From Arctopsyche grandis (Eukaryota > Arthropoda > Insecta > Trichoptera > Hydropsychidae), in NCBI RefSeq assembly GCF_051622035.1, contig NC_135366.1, positions 4,061,001-4,125,000 on the forward strand: DNA of 64,000 nucleotides, read 5' to 3'. The position numbers and the translations under genes are program-made. Shown here piece after piece: positions 20,845 to 31,512 of the stretch; within the stretch, counting starts at the first letter, position 1; each line of letters starts with the position of its first letter. The notes under the pieces were generated by a model. That model saw nothing but the letters and a program-made list of their open reading frames with translations, made no database searches and was not told where the DNA came from.

Positions 20845-22041
20845 CGACGAGAACCAACCTATAGAACAGGCAGGGTTTAGGGCAAATTTCAGCACAATGG
20901 ACCACCTCCAAGTACATAGTTGGCGAACTAATCGAGCGCGCCAACGAATATCAACGGCCATTGTGCCTAGGTTTCATCGATTATGAGAAAGCCTTCGATA
21001 CAGTTAACCATAATGCAGTACTTAACGCTCTACAAACACAGGGAGTGCCGGAACCCTATGTGGGGCTGATAGCTGCAATATATAAGAATGCCACAGCTTC
21101 GGTTAAAATTTTTTCAGGTACAGATGGATTTAGCATAGGAAAAGGAGTAAGACAAGGAGATACAATCTCGCCCAAGTTATTCAATGCGGTGCTTGAGGGA
21201 GTTTTCAGGAACTTGGAATGGGACACAGCCGGAGTAAGCATCAACGGTCGCTTCTTGAGTCACCTTCGGTTCGCAGACGATATAGTTTTAATAGCTCGTG
21301 ATTCAGCTGACCTACTTAACAGACTAACACAGCTGGACAGGGAAAGTAGAAAAGTGGGATTAAAAATTAACATAGATAAGACCAAACTAATGTTCAATAG
21401 TTATTGCATGCCTGATAGCATCCTATTAGATGATAAACCAGTAGAAGTAGTAAATAATTATTTATATTTAGGTCAAATAATTGATATGTCTGGTAGTAAA
21501 GATGAAGAGATAAAGAGACGTATGAAATTAGGATGGAGTGCATTTGGACGGATGAATGCTGTTTTTAAATCAAAAATGCCACTCTGCCTTCAAGAAAAAG
21601 ATCTTTGATCAATGCGTTTTGGCAGTGATGACGTATGGATGTGAAACTTGGACACTGAACGCCAAGATGCTACATAAAATCCAATGCACTCAAAGAAGTA
21701 TGGAACGCTGTATGCTTGGCATAACGAGGAAAGACAGAAAGCGGAACACGTGGGTGAGAAGTATGACGAGGGTAGTGGACATAGTGGATAGAGTGAAGAG
21801 ATTGAAATGGCAACGGGCAGGTCACGTAGCTAGGAGGATAGACGAAATGTGGACAAAAGAAGTGCTTGAATGGTACCCGAGAGAATGCAAAAGAGTAAAA
21901 GGAAGACCGCAAGGAAGATGGGTGAACGAAATTAGGAAAATGTGCGGAATGAGATGGATGAGAGTTGCGCAAAACAGAGACGAGTGGAAGCGTGTTGAAG
22001 AGGCCTTCATCCAGCAGTGGATGGTGAATGGCTGTAAATGA
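20845..22041 (+). pseudogene. RTE reverse transcriptase and C-terminal domain, frameshifted
   Basis: Three frame segments together make one protein. An upstream piece has QAGFRANFSTMDHLQV (about 20865-20920). The main frame 20961-21608 carries GFIDYEKAFDTVN (block A Asp), GVRQGDTISPKLF (about residues 62-74) and the catalytic FADD (about residues 104-107). A -1-type shift near 21590 passes into 21556-22041, with TYGCETWTLNAKM, GHVARR, ECKRVKGRPQGRW and EEAFIQQW. This domain order is that of RTE ORF2. The catalytic aspartates are intact but frameshifts and 5' truncation make it a pseudogene. It would copy its own RNA into DNA at a nicked target. Confidence 0.9.
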
Positions 22042-22047
22042 TGATGA
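20845..22047 (+). mobile_element. RTE-clade LINE, 5' truncated
   Basis: It carries most of the reverse transcriptase and the C-terminal domain, and ends with a short GATGATGATGA-like 3' tail typical of RTE elements. The copy lacks the endonuclease and has at least two frameshifts. Fragments of the same lineage lie at 19915-20095, 28430-29058, 36953-37310 and, highly diverged, 49920-50160. Confidence 0.85.
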
Positions 22048-22048
22048 T

Positions 22049-22332
22049 AAAAATGAATGTCTGTGTGTGTGTCTCGAATAGGCTCCCAAAACACCGAACC
22101 GGTTACGATGGAACTTTCAGGATTAGTTGTATGCATGTCCGGAAAGATTACTGTGAAAAAAAAACGGGAAAAAACGGGAGCGAAAACGGAAAAAAACGGG
22201 AATGAGTGTCATTGCAACGCAATAAATTCAAATGTGTTCGCTGCCTGCGTTTTTCCGACAAATGGGAACGGGAACGAGAATGGGAATCGCATGCGTTATT
22301 ATGGCATTGCAACGCATTGCGGGTTCAGCTAG
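22049..22332 (+). mobile_element. Helitron (family 2), 5' truncated
   Basis: It starts within AAAATGAATGTCTGTGTGTG directly after the RTE tail, carries GAACCGGTTACGATGGAACT and ACGGGAACGAGAATGGGAAT, and ends GCGGGTTCAGCTAG before T. The same family as 15536-15989. Confidence 0.75.
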
Positions 22333-22351
22333 TATTATACGTATTAATTAA

Positions 22352-22949
22352 CCCTTTGAATGCTGACCAACGCCTATCGGCGTTTTGCCAACAAGTCCAT
22401 GGGCCTGAAAAACGCCAATAGGCGTGGTATCTTAAGCATGTAAAAAGTAAACAAGAATACTACCCGCTAAGCCTTTCCAGGTAGCATTGAAAAAAAAATG
22501 CATTGAACATGGGTCGTGTAATCCGTATCATTCATTTGTCAACGTTTATAAAGACTGGTTTATATCGGAATTTCTGAATTTATAACCATAGCAGAATTTA
22601 TCGATGGAAATCCTTAACTGCTGAGTATTTTAGATTGTGGCTTGGAATTTAGATTGTGAGCATTACATTTTAACAACAATGAAGAAGATGGAACTAGTTT
22701 TGGAAGAATACTATTCATTAACTGACTTTTTTTATTTTTATTTTATATTGTTGCAAGATATATTAGAGAGTCTAAACACACCTTTACAAAAGTCGAAATC
22801 CTCGGCGGTAGTGATCTAGGGTTTGTTTGGATTATCCAAAATTTTTACACCTGTTTCCTATTGGATTTCTGAATAATTCTAGTTGGAAATGTTGGTGAAA
22901 TTTTCAGCATGGCGGGCTTTCAACAGAAAAGGCGTCAGCACTCAAAGGC
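22352..22949. mobile_element. piggyBac MITE with TTAA target
   Basis: TTAA (22348-22351) precedes CCCTTTGAATGCTGACC. The right end GGCGTCAGCACTCAAAGGC is followed by TTAA (22950-22953). TTAA duplication with CCCTTTG-type ends is the piggyBac signature. The interior contains the 8-9-bp palindromic pair CGCCTATCGGCG/CGCCAATAGGCG. No transposase. An inverted relative sits at 58754-59328. Confidence 0.85.
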
Positions 22950-22959
22950 TTAAAAGCCT

Positions 22960-23050
22960 AATTTAAAATGCGTGATAAGCTCAACAGTAATGCGTTCGAG
23001 TTGTAAGTAGGAGGCTCACGGGCTCGAGACCCACCTAGAGTGAATTTTTT
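22960..23050 (+). repeat. tRNA-like SINE head
   Basis: AAGCTCAACAGTAATGCGTT followed by a B-box-like GGGCTCGAGACCC (about 23014) and a T-rich run. The arrangement is Pol III-like, but no tRNA cloverleaf with an acceptor stem can be drawn, so it is not called as a tRNA. Confidence 0.35.
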
Positions 23051-23577
23051 TATGTATTTTTTTTAATTGTTTGTCATATATTATGTCTATAATAGTGCTA
23101 TTAAAACAAACAAACGAATTCATTTACGAAATTAAGCTATTATATAGTATATATTATTTGGTCCATTTATTTTGTATCGCGCGTGCAAGTTTCACGATTG
23201 TTTCACGCCTATTACTTGCTATCGGAAATATTCGGCATTGCTCGAGTGTATAAATAACACTTTACTAATAATGATTTTGGCTTGGGTGACGCTGGGTTTT
23301 TGTTAGATTTGATTGTTGCCTATCAACAACACAATGAATAATGATATTTCCGGCATATTCTTTAATAATTTGATATGTTAGACACGTTTACGGTAACATA
23401 TAAATATTCCTTGGTACTTTGTCTATGGATGTTGTACTGAGGATTATTTGTCATCGCTTTCCATATCGAACGCTTGTTGACATTTTCTATACACACAAAC
23501 GGTAAATCGTTTTAAAATTTGGCTATTTTTACAAACTTTTTATTATTATATCAAATAGAATGAAAGTAATCCGTACC
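23051..23577. other. no recognised gene
   Basis: AT-rich non-coding sequence. Confidence 0.4.
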
Positions 23578-24085
23578 AGTGGCAGCTCGTGAGAATTCCC
23601 ATGGGGGGGGGCTGCAGAGATGAATCGGACTGTAGTAGCTCTTTAAAAAAAAAAAATAGTGTGACCAGAATACTATCTCAATAAACATATTTCAATAGAA
23701 AATACTCAATATAAAATAGTATTAACAGTGGGAAAAAATCCCAAGTGAAAATACGTACTTTTGACTTTTGATTTGAACTGGACGACTACCTAAAAAGATT
23801 TGAAAGCTGAAAAGTACTAAAAATGAAAGATAAAATACTCGACTATAGATTCCAATATTTATTTTGAACAGGAAATTGACAGATTTGTAGACATCGACCG
23901 AACAACACCAAGATTTAGAAAAAATCGCGCGATTTTAAAAACTCGTATATCTCCGAATCTCGAGCCAATCAACATTTTTTATTACCAGATTCGTGTTCAC
24001 TGGGCATAGATCTATAAGAAAAGTCATATCTAGTCTATGAACCATTTTTCGTGTCGAACAGCGTTATCTTGTAAGCTATTTTCGT
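23578..24085 (+). mobile_element. dispersed element E, forward copy
   Basis: A block of about 430 bases (23655-24085), from TAGTGTGACCAGAATACTAT through GTGGGAAAAAATCCCAAGTG, GACTATAGATTCCAATATTT and CTCGAGCCAATCAACATTTT to GTGTCGAACAG, is repeated in reverse at 37454-37882. A diverged relative occupies 53451-53985. A hAT-like end (CAGTGGCAGCTCGTGAGAAT) sits just upstream at 23578 and may be unrelated. Confidence 0.7.
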
Positions 24086-24860
24086 ATTGAAATTTCGATT
24101 GATTATCGAAAATGTTGATTGCTTTTTTCCGTTAGGGTATTTAATTGTGTACGTAGATTTTATCATGCATTCTGATGAAAGATGGAGATTATTACAACAT
24201 TGATATATTATTTAATAAATATTTATGAGCAAATTCCTATGGTTTGATCGCACTCAAAGTGAATTTCAACGACACTTTTATGCGAGAGAAAGCAATTTGC
24301 CTAATAGAATTTTGATTTAATCGACGCCATTAAAATAATAATAAAAAAACAAATAATAATTAACGAAACACTGTCGTGCGATTTAACCCTTTGGCGGTGA
24401 CGTTTATGCGAATTTTTACATTGAAATCGACCGTTAAATAACACTGTAAATTAAAATCGCAATGACTCATTGCGCAATCCCAATATTTCTAATATGTGAA
24501 TTTTTTCCAGCTATTATTTATTGCTCAATTACCGGCCCACTACATTTTCGTACGTGACTGAATCATTAGATAAGTGCTATCCAAAAAAAAGTGAACTAAC
24601 ACGCCAAAATTGACCAATTAGACCGCCGAGATCAATGTGCAGCCAGACACAATTCAAAAACGGAAAAATATTGATTGGATCATAAATCGAAATCATTTTT
24701 TGCGAAATGTTTTGACGCGCTAAATAAAAAATTATAACAGCGAACGTGATTTTACTCAATTGAACTTGGTAAAGATTATATTCATTTGACGCAAAGCGAT
24801 TTGAAAGCGAATGTCAAGCTGATCGAACCATGCGCGGTGTATTAGTTTAATACATACCTA
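24086..24860. other. no recognised gene; orphan piggyBac-like end
   Basis: TTTAACCCTTTGGCGGTGACG at about 24382-24402 resembles a piggyBac left end. No matching right end was found. The rest is AT-rich and non-coding. Confidence 0.35.
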
Positions 24861-24861
24861 A

Positions 24862-25220
24862 TGATTAGCATATAATGCTTAGAACAAAGTGGTCACGGGT
24901 TCAAATCCCACTGGTTTCTGCTGGCCAGACCTTGGATTTGTTACTACAGGTCGATCGTTTCCTATCAGAGCTTGCTAATTTATCTGATTTTAATTGAAAT
25001 GGTTCCAACAAATTGGCAACCTTACCCATTTTCTCGCAAAATCTCGAGTTTTCATCAATCTCGGATTTCGCTGGATTGTAAAATGCTACAAATTCACAAA
25101 TTTGACCATATATGTCTGTGTATTTACTTTGTAATAATACTTGTATCATATGTACGATGTTTCTGGCCAGGAAGGCGCATTGGGGCTACCTGTTAGGTCT
25201 TCCTGGTATAAATTAAATAA
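24862..25220 (+). mobile_element. tRNA-derived SINE, tail type A
   Basis: The head is GATTAGCATATAATGCTTAG with B box GGGTTCAAATCCCA (about 24896), then CCAGACCTTGGATTTGTTAC, GGTCGATCGTTTCCTATCAG, and the hairpin GGCCAGGAAGGC/GGTCTTCCTGG near 25163-25206, ending in AAATTAAATAAATG. It belongs to the same head subfamily as 15990-16385. Confidence 0.85.
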
Positions 25221-25314
25221 ATGTACATATATAATTTTAGTCAATTTGGCAGTAATTGCATAAAAACATTGTCAGTAAAGCACAGGTTGTTTTGCACATG
25301 TAAAAAAAACACAA

Positions 25315-25450
25315 GCACGCCTAATCTATGCCAGGCCAAAACTCGCCCCCTGGAGTGTTTTTGGTGATTTTTCTTGTATTGACATAAGTTTTACAGTGAT
25401 CGATAACGGTGATTCCCATATTTGAAGAAATGTAGGAGAAGCTTGTCGAA
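25315..25450 (-). repeat. dispersed repeat R5, inverted copy
   Basis: AACTCGCCCCCTGGAGTGTT, TTCTTGTATTGACATAAG, AGTGATCGATAACGGTGATT and ATTTGAAGAAATGTAGGAGA: the reverse order of the copy at 1280-1410. Confidence 0.65.
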
Positions 25451-25964
25451 ATAATAATAAAATGGTACGAATTAACAACGACTGCGCCTTAAGAAACATT
25501 TAACCATCGTCACGTGCATAGGATCATACAATTTTTGACAATTCCTTTAGTATTTTTATTAATTAAAAATGAAATATCTCATTAAAAACATTCCTACTCC
25601 TAAAATAGCTGAAATATGGTGTGAAAAATGTTGAATTGTTTATTTATTAAAATAAATATTTAGCACACTAATTGTTTGAACAAGCATAATGTAATATTAT
25701 ACATATGTATATTTCAGCTGACTCGGCAGTGGAAACAAATGCGATTTTTATTATTATTAGTTAAGATGTTGTACCAGTAGGAGTTGCGAATTTAGATGTT
25801 CATAGTAAAGTTCGCTAACCAATAGATTTAGAGTTTGCCTACTGCCAAGTTAACTGAAATGGGGTGTACGCACTCAACACGCTACTTTTAGATACTAAAT
25901 TTATTCTAAAATTATTCAAAAACAAAGACAAAAACTTGATTCCACAGTGATATGATAGATTTCC
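25451..25964. other. no recognised gene
   Basis: AT-rich non-coding sequence. Confidence 0.4.
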
Positions 25965-25980
25965 AACCGGTCTCCGTGAC

Positions 25981-26340
25981 GGGCCCGAATGTGAAACGCC
26001 CGAAAACTCAAATATCGGAAGGCAAAGATCGAAAATCAAAAGATCTTAAGTCGAATGATCAAAAAAAAGGGTGCATGGTAAACGGTACATACTCACTTAA
26101 TTTGCGCGAGCAGGATACAACAGGAACAAGAGGAACAGGCTTTTCCTCCCGTATTAATGTGCGCGCGCAGAATACGGGAGGAAAAGCCTGTTCCTCTTGT
26201 TCCTGTTGTATGCTGCTCGCGCAAATTAAGTGAGTATGTACCGTTTCCCATGCACCCTTTTTTATCTTTCGACTTAAGATCTTTCGATTTTCGATCTTTG
26301 CCTTCCGATATTTCCGTTTTCGGGCGTTTCGGGTCCCGGT
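25981..26340. repeat. large foldback palindrome, copy 1
   Basis: Arms 25981-26155 and 26171-26340 are near-perfect reverse complements around a 15-base spacer rich in GCGCGC. Order outward from the centre: AATACGGGAGGAAAAGCC, TTCCTCTTGTTCCTGTTGTA, CGCGCAAATTAAGTGAGTAT, ATCTTTCGACTTAAGATC, GATCTTTGCCTTCCGATATT, TTTTCGGGCGTTTC. Copies 2 (33672-34052) and 3 (39247-39555) share the arms but have different centres. No protein is encoded; the paired short frames on both strands merely mirror each other. Confidence 0.9.
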
Positions 26341-26344
26341 AAAA

Positions 26345-26620
26345 TTGGTTAAATATCCTTCCTACCTACTATGTCACCACTATTTGAGATTGATTAATGC
26401 ACAATAAAATTTATGTACAATTCATAGGGTTCTAGGACAATTACACCCTGGACACATACTCCTGGACATATACCCCCGGTCCAAAAACCCCCAGGTCATT
26501 AACCCCCTGTGTTTCGTAATTCAGCGACTTGTATAATAAAAAAAATGCTGCAATGTTTGTAATTGGCCAGGATGGTGCATTGGGGTTACCTGAAAGGCCT
26601 TCCTGGTATACATGTTAAAA
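26345..26620 (+). mobile_element. SINE 3' half, tail type A, with internal substitution
   Basis: CTACTATGTCACCACTATTT, ACAATAAAATTTATGTACAA, TTCAGCGACTTGTATAATAA and the hairpin GGCCAGGATGG/CCTTCCTGG near 26567-26608 match the 3' half of the SINE at 3791-4251. Bases 26431-26510 are replaced by a CCTGGACA/ACCCCC-rich stretch not seen in other copies. Confidence 0.7.
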
Positions 26621-27735
26621 AAAATACATACACATTTGGCAAAACGAAGTTGAATCGTAACAGCATGAACTCACTGAAACGTCAGTGCAATAATATAATA
26701 CTTTATTATAACATATGTATACATAACACAGATTATTATAGAACCTTACGTTTATTTACCTATAGTATCGTTTGATTGTAATTTTTTTTTAAATACATTT
26801 TACAAAAAAAAGCTTTTTCTTTAAGATTTTCTTTCTCAATCCAATTCAAATTTATACATATGTTCACGTAATACGAGTAGCTTTACGCAAAATGGTTCGT
26901 ACAATAGTTAAACCAAACGCTGAATCACTACACGTTTATATACCAAACGGACAACAAAAAATAAACACGCAAAATTCACCAACACAAACACACATTATGC
27001 AATGTTGTGACAGTTTTCATCTTGTCGTCTGTCAAGCTCTACTTTTTTCACACGAGATGAGAGAGATTACGTTATCGCTAAAATAAATCTTTCATTATTA
27101 TATTTTGCACTGGTGGCTTCGACTCGCTTTTTGCCTATAGTAATAAATACAATACGCATACGAAATGTTGTAAAAAATACAGTGCAAGTTAAAAAGGATA
27201 AGACGTTATTATCACATACATACATACATAAATTTGTATAAGATGTCTACAAAGTATAATATACGTAAGTTGATTACAAAGACCAAGGCAACGCTTATGT
27301 ACATACATATGAGTTGAGTGGATAATATATAATGAAAAAAAAAACATTATAGTTTTTTTGCGCATTTGTCCGAATCAAAACTGTCGTAGATTGTTACCTA
27401 CTTGATTGTGATAGGCCGGAGTGAAAAATGTGAATTTTGGATTTCCCACGATGAACTTAGTGGAAAACTTGCGTTGTATCAAGGAAACGTTGATTAAAAA
27501 AATAATATATACATATGTATTTTAAAAAATGTCCTGTGCCTCCAATTAATCGATTTATCTCGATGGAAATTCCGGAAAATTGGGTTTTGATCATTAATAC
27601 ATACATATATTTATATTTTTCACTTTATCTATGTTCGCAGTAGCAACAGATGAAGTTTTGTGATCATGTGAAAATTCTAACTGGAGATTTTGACTGATTC
27701 GAACTCGAAATCGATCACTGATCACGTTTTCATGA
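26621..27735. other. no recognised gene
   Basis: AT-rich sequence with CATACATA motifs. A 64-codon frame at 26892-27086 has no supportable family motif. Confidence 0.35.
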
Positions 27736-28170
27736 TCTAGAAAAAATGTGTGTCTGTGTATTTTGAGGATTTTTTAAACACCGTTAGTCCTATCAAACTG
27801 AAATTTAGTATTGTTTACTGAAATTCTTATCTACACGACGTAAATTTTTTTCAAATTCTTAAGTTGACCAGAAATGGTACCTCCCCTTATACATAGGTGT
27901 CCTCTTTTTTTAAGTTTTTGAATTCAATTATCTCCCAAGCTGCAGACTGAATCGGACTGAATTTTTTTATAATCCATATAACCTTATATTTTTTGAATAT
28001 TTTTACCTGAACCGGAAGTAGTACTTTTACTCTAGAGAATCAAGGTTTTTATCTTTTTATCAGAAACCTTTTGGTTTATTGAACTGAAATTCATATCTAG
28101 AAGTTTAAGCTTAATACCAAGTTATGTATACAATTTGGTAAGCATCCGTCAACCAAAAGTGGCAGTTTAC
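27736..28170 (+). repeat. unclassified dispersed repeat
   Basis: It contains TAAACACCGTTAGTCCTATC and GAACCGGAAGTAGTACTTTT. Parts resemble 31780-31990 (GCTGAAAATTTGCATTC, GCCGGAAGTAGTGGTTTTTT). Ends and class are unknown. Confidence 0.35.
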
Positions 28171-28470
28171 TCCTGTTCGATTTTTCTTCCACTATTTTTT
28201 TCGACCTCTTAAAGATGTGTGCTCTTCACGAAAAAATTCAAGTATAATTCTTGTAATCAATGTGATGATAATAAAAAAAATCATGTATCATATTACATTA
28301 CATACATATTACAGATTACATACATATATATACATATGTAAATATGTAGGTACGTTGACTGGAATCCCAACAATCAATCAATGTTCCTACGTTTTTCATT
28401 ACTGAAGCGAATGAACTATACAAAAACGAAAAGACAGAAAGCGGAAGACGTGGATGAGAAGTATGATAAG

Positions 28471-28622
28471 AAGAGGTAGGACCGGAAGCGTGCCGTTCAT
28501 TGTTAATTGTTCGCCATGCTTTGTTCATTTTTATGATGAACTTTTTTTTTGCACTCTAGCTTTGTAAATAGACCCAAAACGCCCTGATTCCTGGAAAAGG
28601 CACGCTTCCGGTCCTACCTCTA
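28471..28622. mobile_element. hAT MITE with 8-bp target duplication
   Basis: A 152-bp insertion with inverted ends AGAGGTAGGACCGGAAGCGT, flanked by direct ATGATAAG at 28463-28470 and 28623-28630. An 8-bp duplication identifies hAT. Removing it restores the RTE reading GTATGATAAGGGTAGTGG. No transposase. Confidence 0.92.
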
Positions 28623-28810
28623 ATGATAAGGGTAGTGGACATAGTGTATAGACTAAAGAGATTGAAATGGCGATGGGCGGGCCACGTGGCTGGAAGAATA
28701 AGTGCTAGAAGAAAGGTGGACAAAATAAGTGCTAGACTGGTACCCGAGAGAATGCAAAAGGGTCAAAGGAAGACCGCAGGGAAGATGGGTAGACAAAGTT
28801 AGGAAAACCT

Positions 28811-28961
28811 TGTTGGAGGTACTGACCCCCACCAGTTTCATATGCGCATTCACCGAACCCTTCTTAATTGGAATCCTTCTTAATTGGCACCCGAATCATA
28901 TGAGTGGGGTGTGTGTCTTGACTTCCGCCGAACAGGTTAAGAACCACTGGTATAGGGGGAG
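28811..28961 (-). mobile_element. hAT (Charlie-like) non-autonomous fragment
   Basis: On the minus strand it begins ACCAGTGGTTCTTAACCTGT, the typical CAGTGGTTCT hAT terminus, and ends in CCCACCAGTTTCA-complement sequence near 28811. The far terminus is lost. It sits inside the RTE fragment. Confidence 0.65.
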
Positions 28962-29058
28962 ATGGATGAGAATTGCGCGAAACAGAGACGAATGGAGGCG
29001 TGTTGGAGAGGCCTTCATCCAGCAGTGGATGGCGAGTGGCGTGTAGATGATGATGATG

Positions 29059-29344
29059 TTTTTAAGATCTGTAAATAAAAATTCGGTTTAAGTCAAACAG
29101 TTGCCATGATAGATTAGCACCTAAAGCAACATGTACTAGCAATATGCAATATCGGTTGGTCAAACAAGTTTGTCGAAAATGTTATGGCTACGAAAGATTT
29201 TCCTCTAGCAATTTGCTTGTTGCAGATGTTTTCGTCCACAAAACAATAGGCGATTGTGATGAAATATGATATTCACAAAAGTCTGTCAAAAACTATTTTT
29301 TTTACTATAGAATAATGGACTGAAAGTTTTAGCTTCATTACCTC
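29059..29344. other. no recognised gene
   Basis: Non-coding. Confidence 0.4.
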
Positions 29345-29905
29345 TTCGATCCTAATTTTTATTTTATTTTATTTTATTGTTACAAATCAATATACACTCG
29401 CCATTACAGATTTGCTCCAATGCGACGGGTGTACGTTAACGAAATACAGAATACATAAACAATCAGAAATCAGAAATACAGTAATACATACATATACAAT
29501 CAGAATATATAGCATATAACAATTAATCAGAAATAATAATCATAGAGACATCTATGGATTATTTTTAGATTTTTTTTTTTGTATACAATTTTTATACATA
29601 TAATAAATACGAAATTATATAGATGTCTATAGAGATATCTATAGATTTCAGTTAACTGTGTATAATTATTACAAATTATACACAGGCAGATTTTGTGACA
29701 ACAGGATTAGATCTAATACCAATTTTTAGGAACCGTTTCAGCAATGAACAGATAAAATTGGCAAACTCTGATAGAGAAACGATCGATTTGGAGTCACAAA
29801 ACCCCCAAATCTAACCAGCAGTGGCGAGGACTCGAACCTATGACCTCAGTGGTGCTAAATATATACGCTACCACTAAGCCAAACTGCTGGCTTAGTGGTA
29901 GCGTA
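29345..29905 (-). mobile_element. tRNA-derived SINE, tail type B, with 5' foldback
   Basis: Minus strand: head with A box TGGCTTAGTGG (about 29881) and B box GGTTCGAGTCC (about 29838), body with TTGGGGGTTTTGTGACTCCA and ATCGTTTCTC, and tail hairpin with arms 29394-29402 and 29424-29432 followed by ATAAAATAAAATAAAAT. An inverted copy of the head's first 18 bases lies directly upstream (29888-29905). Confidence 0.85.
29864..29905. repeat. 18-bp inverted repeat at the SINE 5' terminus
   Basis: TACGCTACCACTAAGCCA (29864-29881) and its exact reverse complement (29888-29905), with a six-base spacer ending CTGC. Same architecture as 1041-1084 but a different arm sequence. Confidence 0.9.
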
Positions 29906-30775
29906 GGTAATTTGAATAAAGAATATTATGCTAGACAGAAGATCGTCTGTTTTGGATATGTCGTAGCGCTTTTCGCTATGGGAAATTTCGTAGGCAGATA
30001 TGTGTTTATCGACAGACTTGTCTCCCGACAATGGAATGATGTGTTGACCGCATTTTTTCACCACACGTATTTGAACTCATCCGAGCATCCCGATTAGTCT
30101 GGAGCGTGAAATTCTGCGGTCAATTGAAAAATGCGTCTGTCCAGATTCTGGAGCAATTGAAATTAGAGTCGTTGTCATTGTCGTCGTTATTACATACATA
30201 TATTTGTTCTATTTTCCGACATTTCAGCTTCTGCTCCGGCCCACGTCCGACCGACTTATTCGAGAAATTCGAGACGGCTTTTCGCATCTGCGATAAGCCC
30301 CGGTTTTAGTCCGATCGTAAAGTCGAATCAAGACCAATCATTGCTTTAATTGTTTCAAATTGCGCGCTCGCACATCAGAGTCATCACGTAAGTTCGAGGG
30401 GACGATGATGACATTACGTTGAATCACTACTTAATGGAAAGGATGATCGGAGAAGTCATTTAATCAATTGTAATGAAATTACATGTGTATATAAGTTGAG
30501 TGGTACGTGTCGAGAGTCGAACGAATCGATTTTGGGTAAGACTGATAGATCTACACACAAATATTATAAATCTGTTATTTAATATATAACTTCGAAATAG
30601 ACTTTGTATATAATATGTATACATACATATGTATGTATGTATGTAAGTATTTTTACATAACTAATTTTAGCTTCACTTACGACTACAATTCAGGAAAAAA
30701 TTTGCCTCTTATCCGATCTTTTTCATACTTTGCCATATTGCTCATTTTGGTCATCAATATAAGCAAATTAGTGAA
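29906..30775. other. no recognised gene
   Basis: Frames at 29840-30097 and 30106-30309 are open, and the second is slightly GC-rich. Neither has a motif, and part of the first translates the SINE. CATACATATGTATGTATGTA microsatellite at about 30620-30645. Confidence 0.3.
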
Positions 30776-30875
30776 TAGCCCGATGAAATATCATCGCATG
30801 GGTATAAAATTATTATATACCCGTATAAAACTAAAAAAAAAATCCGGAACCGGAACCGGAACCGGACTCTTATAG
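30776..30875. repeat. GCCCGATGAAATATCATCG hairpin word and GGAACC hexamer repeat
   Basis: GCCCGATGAAATATCATCG recurs from 20731, where CCCGATGA and TCATCGGG form an 8-bp stem. It is followed here by CCGGAACCGGAACCGGAACC. It may be the end of an unrecognised element. Confidence 0.4.
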
Positions 30876-31029
30876 ATAGTTTTCAATGCTTTATTTGTAA
30901 TAATTTTCAATTCTTAAAGTTAACGTTTACAAAATGTAATATTTTCCGATTATACACAAACGGTCATTGATCTCGTAACGTTGAATATTATTATTACACA
31001 TAACAAATTACGTGCATATACATATGATG

Positions 31030-31145
31030 TGTATTTACAACACGTATTCTGGGCGAGGATATGGCATACGACGCGAGCTCGTGAGTGCCATTGCGTTTGG
31101 ATCGGAGGGTCCGAGGTTCGATTCCCGGCGCCCGCGGTGAATGAA
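31030..31145 (+). repeat. tRNA-like sequence, probable SINE head
   Basis: CGAGCTCGTGAGTGCCATTG then GGTCCGAGGTTCGATTCCCG, a canonical B box. The T-stem and acceptor stem do not pair well, so this is not a functional tRNA by inspection. Confidence 0.4.
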
Positions 31146-31334
31146 ATCAATTTTTTTCTCGAATATCGTCAAAATATAAATATTTTAAATTATAATTATA
31201 ATTTAATTGAAAATAAATACATAAAAAAATGGTTCAAAACCTCGCTAAATGAAATTATTAAAATTACGTATTTTTATATGGCGAGAAGGAATATTTCAAT
31301 TAATGTTTAAAAAAAAAGGCGAAATGAAAAATTA

Positions 31335-31512
31335 GATTTGGCGTGATGTCCGAGACCATTAGCTCAATTTAGACCCATATTCAGGCTATTTGGGGTGATC
31401 GGTTCGAGTCGCGACAAAGTCGTCTCGTCGAAAAATGAATTAATCGATTTTTATCGATTCGTTCATTATGTTCGGCGAGAGTTAGGACACACACACACAC
31501 ACACACACAGAT
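31335..31512 (+). repeat. tRNA-like repeat followed by (AC)n
   Basis: CCATTAGCTCAATTTAGACC (A-box-like) and GATCGGTTCGAGTCGCGAC (B-box-like) precede TTTTTATCGATTCG and an (AC)n microsatellite at about 31490-31509. Confidence 0.4.

Larger units (their letters stand above)
28430..29058 (+). pseudogene. RTE LINE 3' fragment with two transposon insertions
   Basis: Segments GAAAAGACAGAAAGCGGAAG, GGTAGTGGACATAGTGTATA, TGGTACCCGAGAGAATGCAA, GGAAGACCGCAGGGAAGATG and CTTCATCCAGCAGTGGATGG follow the order of the RTE at 21735-22041. The fragment is broken by a hAT MITE (28471-28622) and by a second hAT piece (about 28811-28961), and carries a small duplication around AATAAGTGCTAGA. It ends in GATGATGATG. 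Confidence 0.85.

Noticed and set aside
21670..22136. Minus-strand frames of 104-139 codons over the RTE 3' end
   Set aside because: They are shadows of the RTE C-terminal coding region and recur at 28653 and 37058 for the same reason.
26892..27086. 64-codon frame MVRTIVKPNAESLHVYIPNG
   Set aside because: It looked protein-like at first, but the second half is unconvincing and there is no splice or repeat context to support it.
30615..30650. CATACATATGTATGTA tracts as regulatory palindromes
   Set aside because: This microsatellite type recurs dozens of times in the window without positional relation to genes.
31030..31145. A functional tRNA gene
   Set aside because: The B box is perfect but T-stem and acceptor-stem pairing fails. 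The spread of similar heads in SINEs makes a SINE origin more likely.
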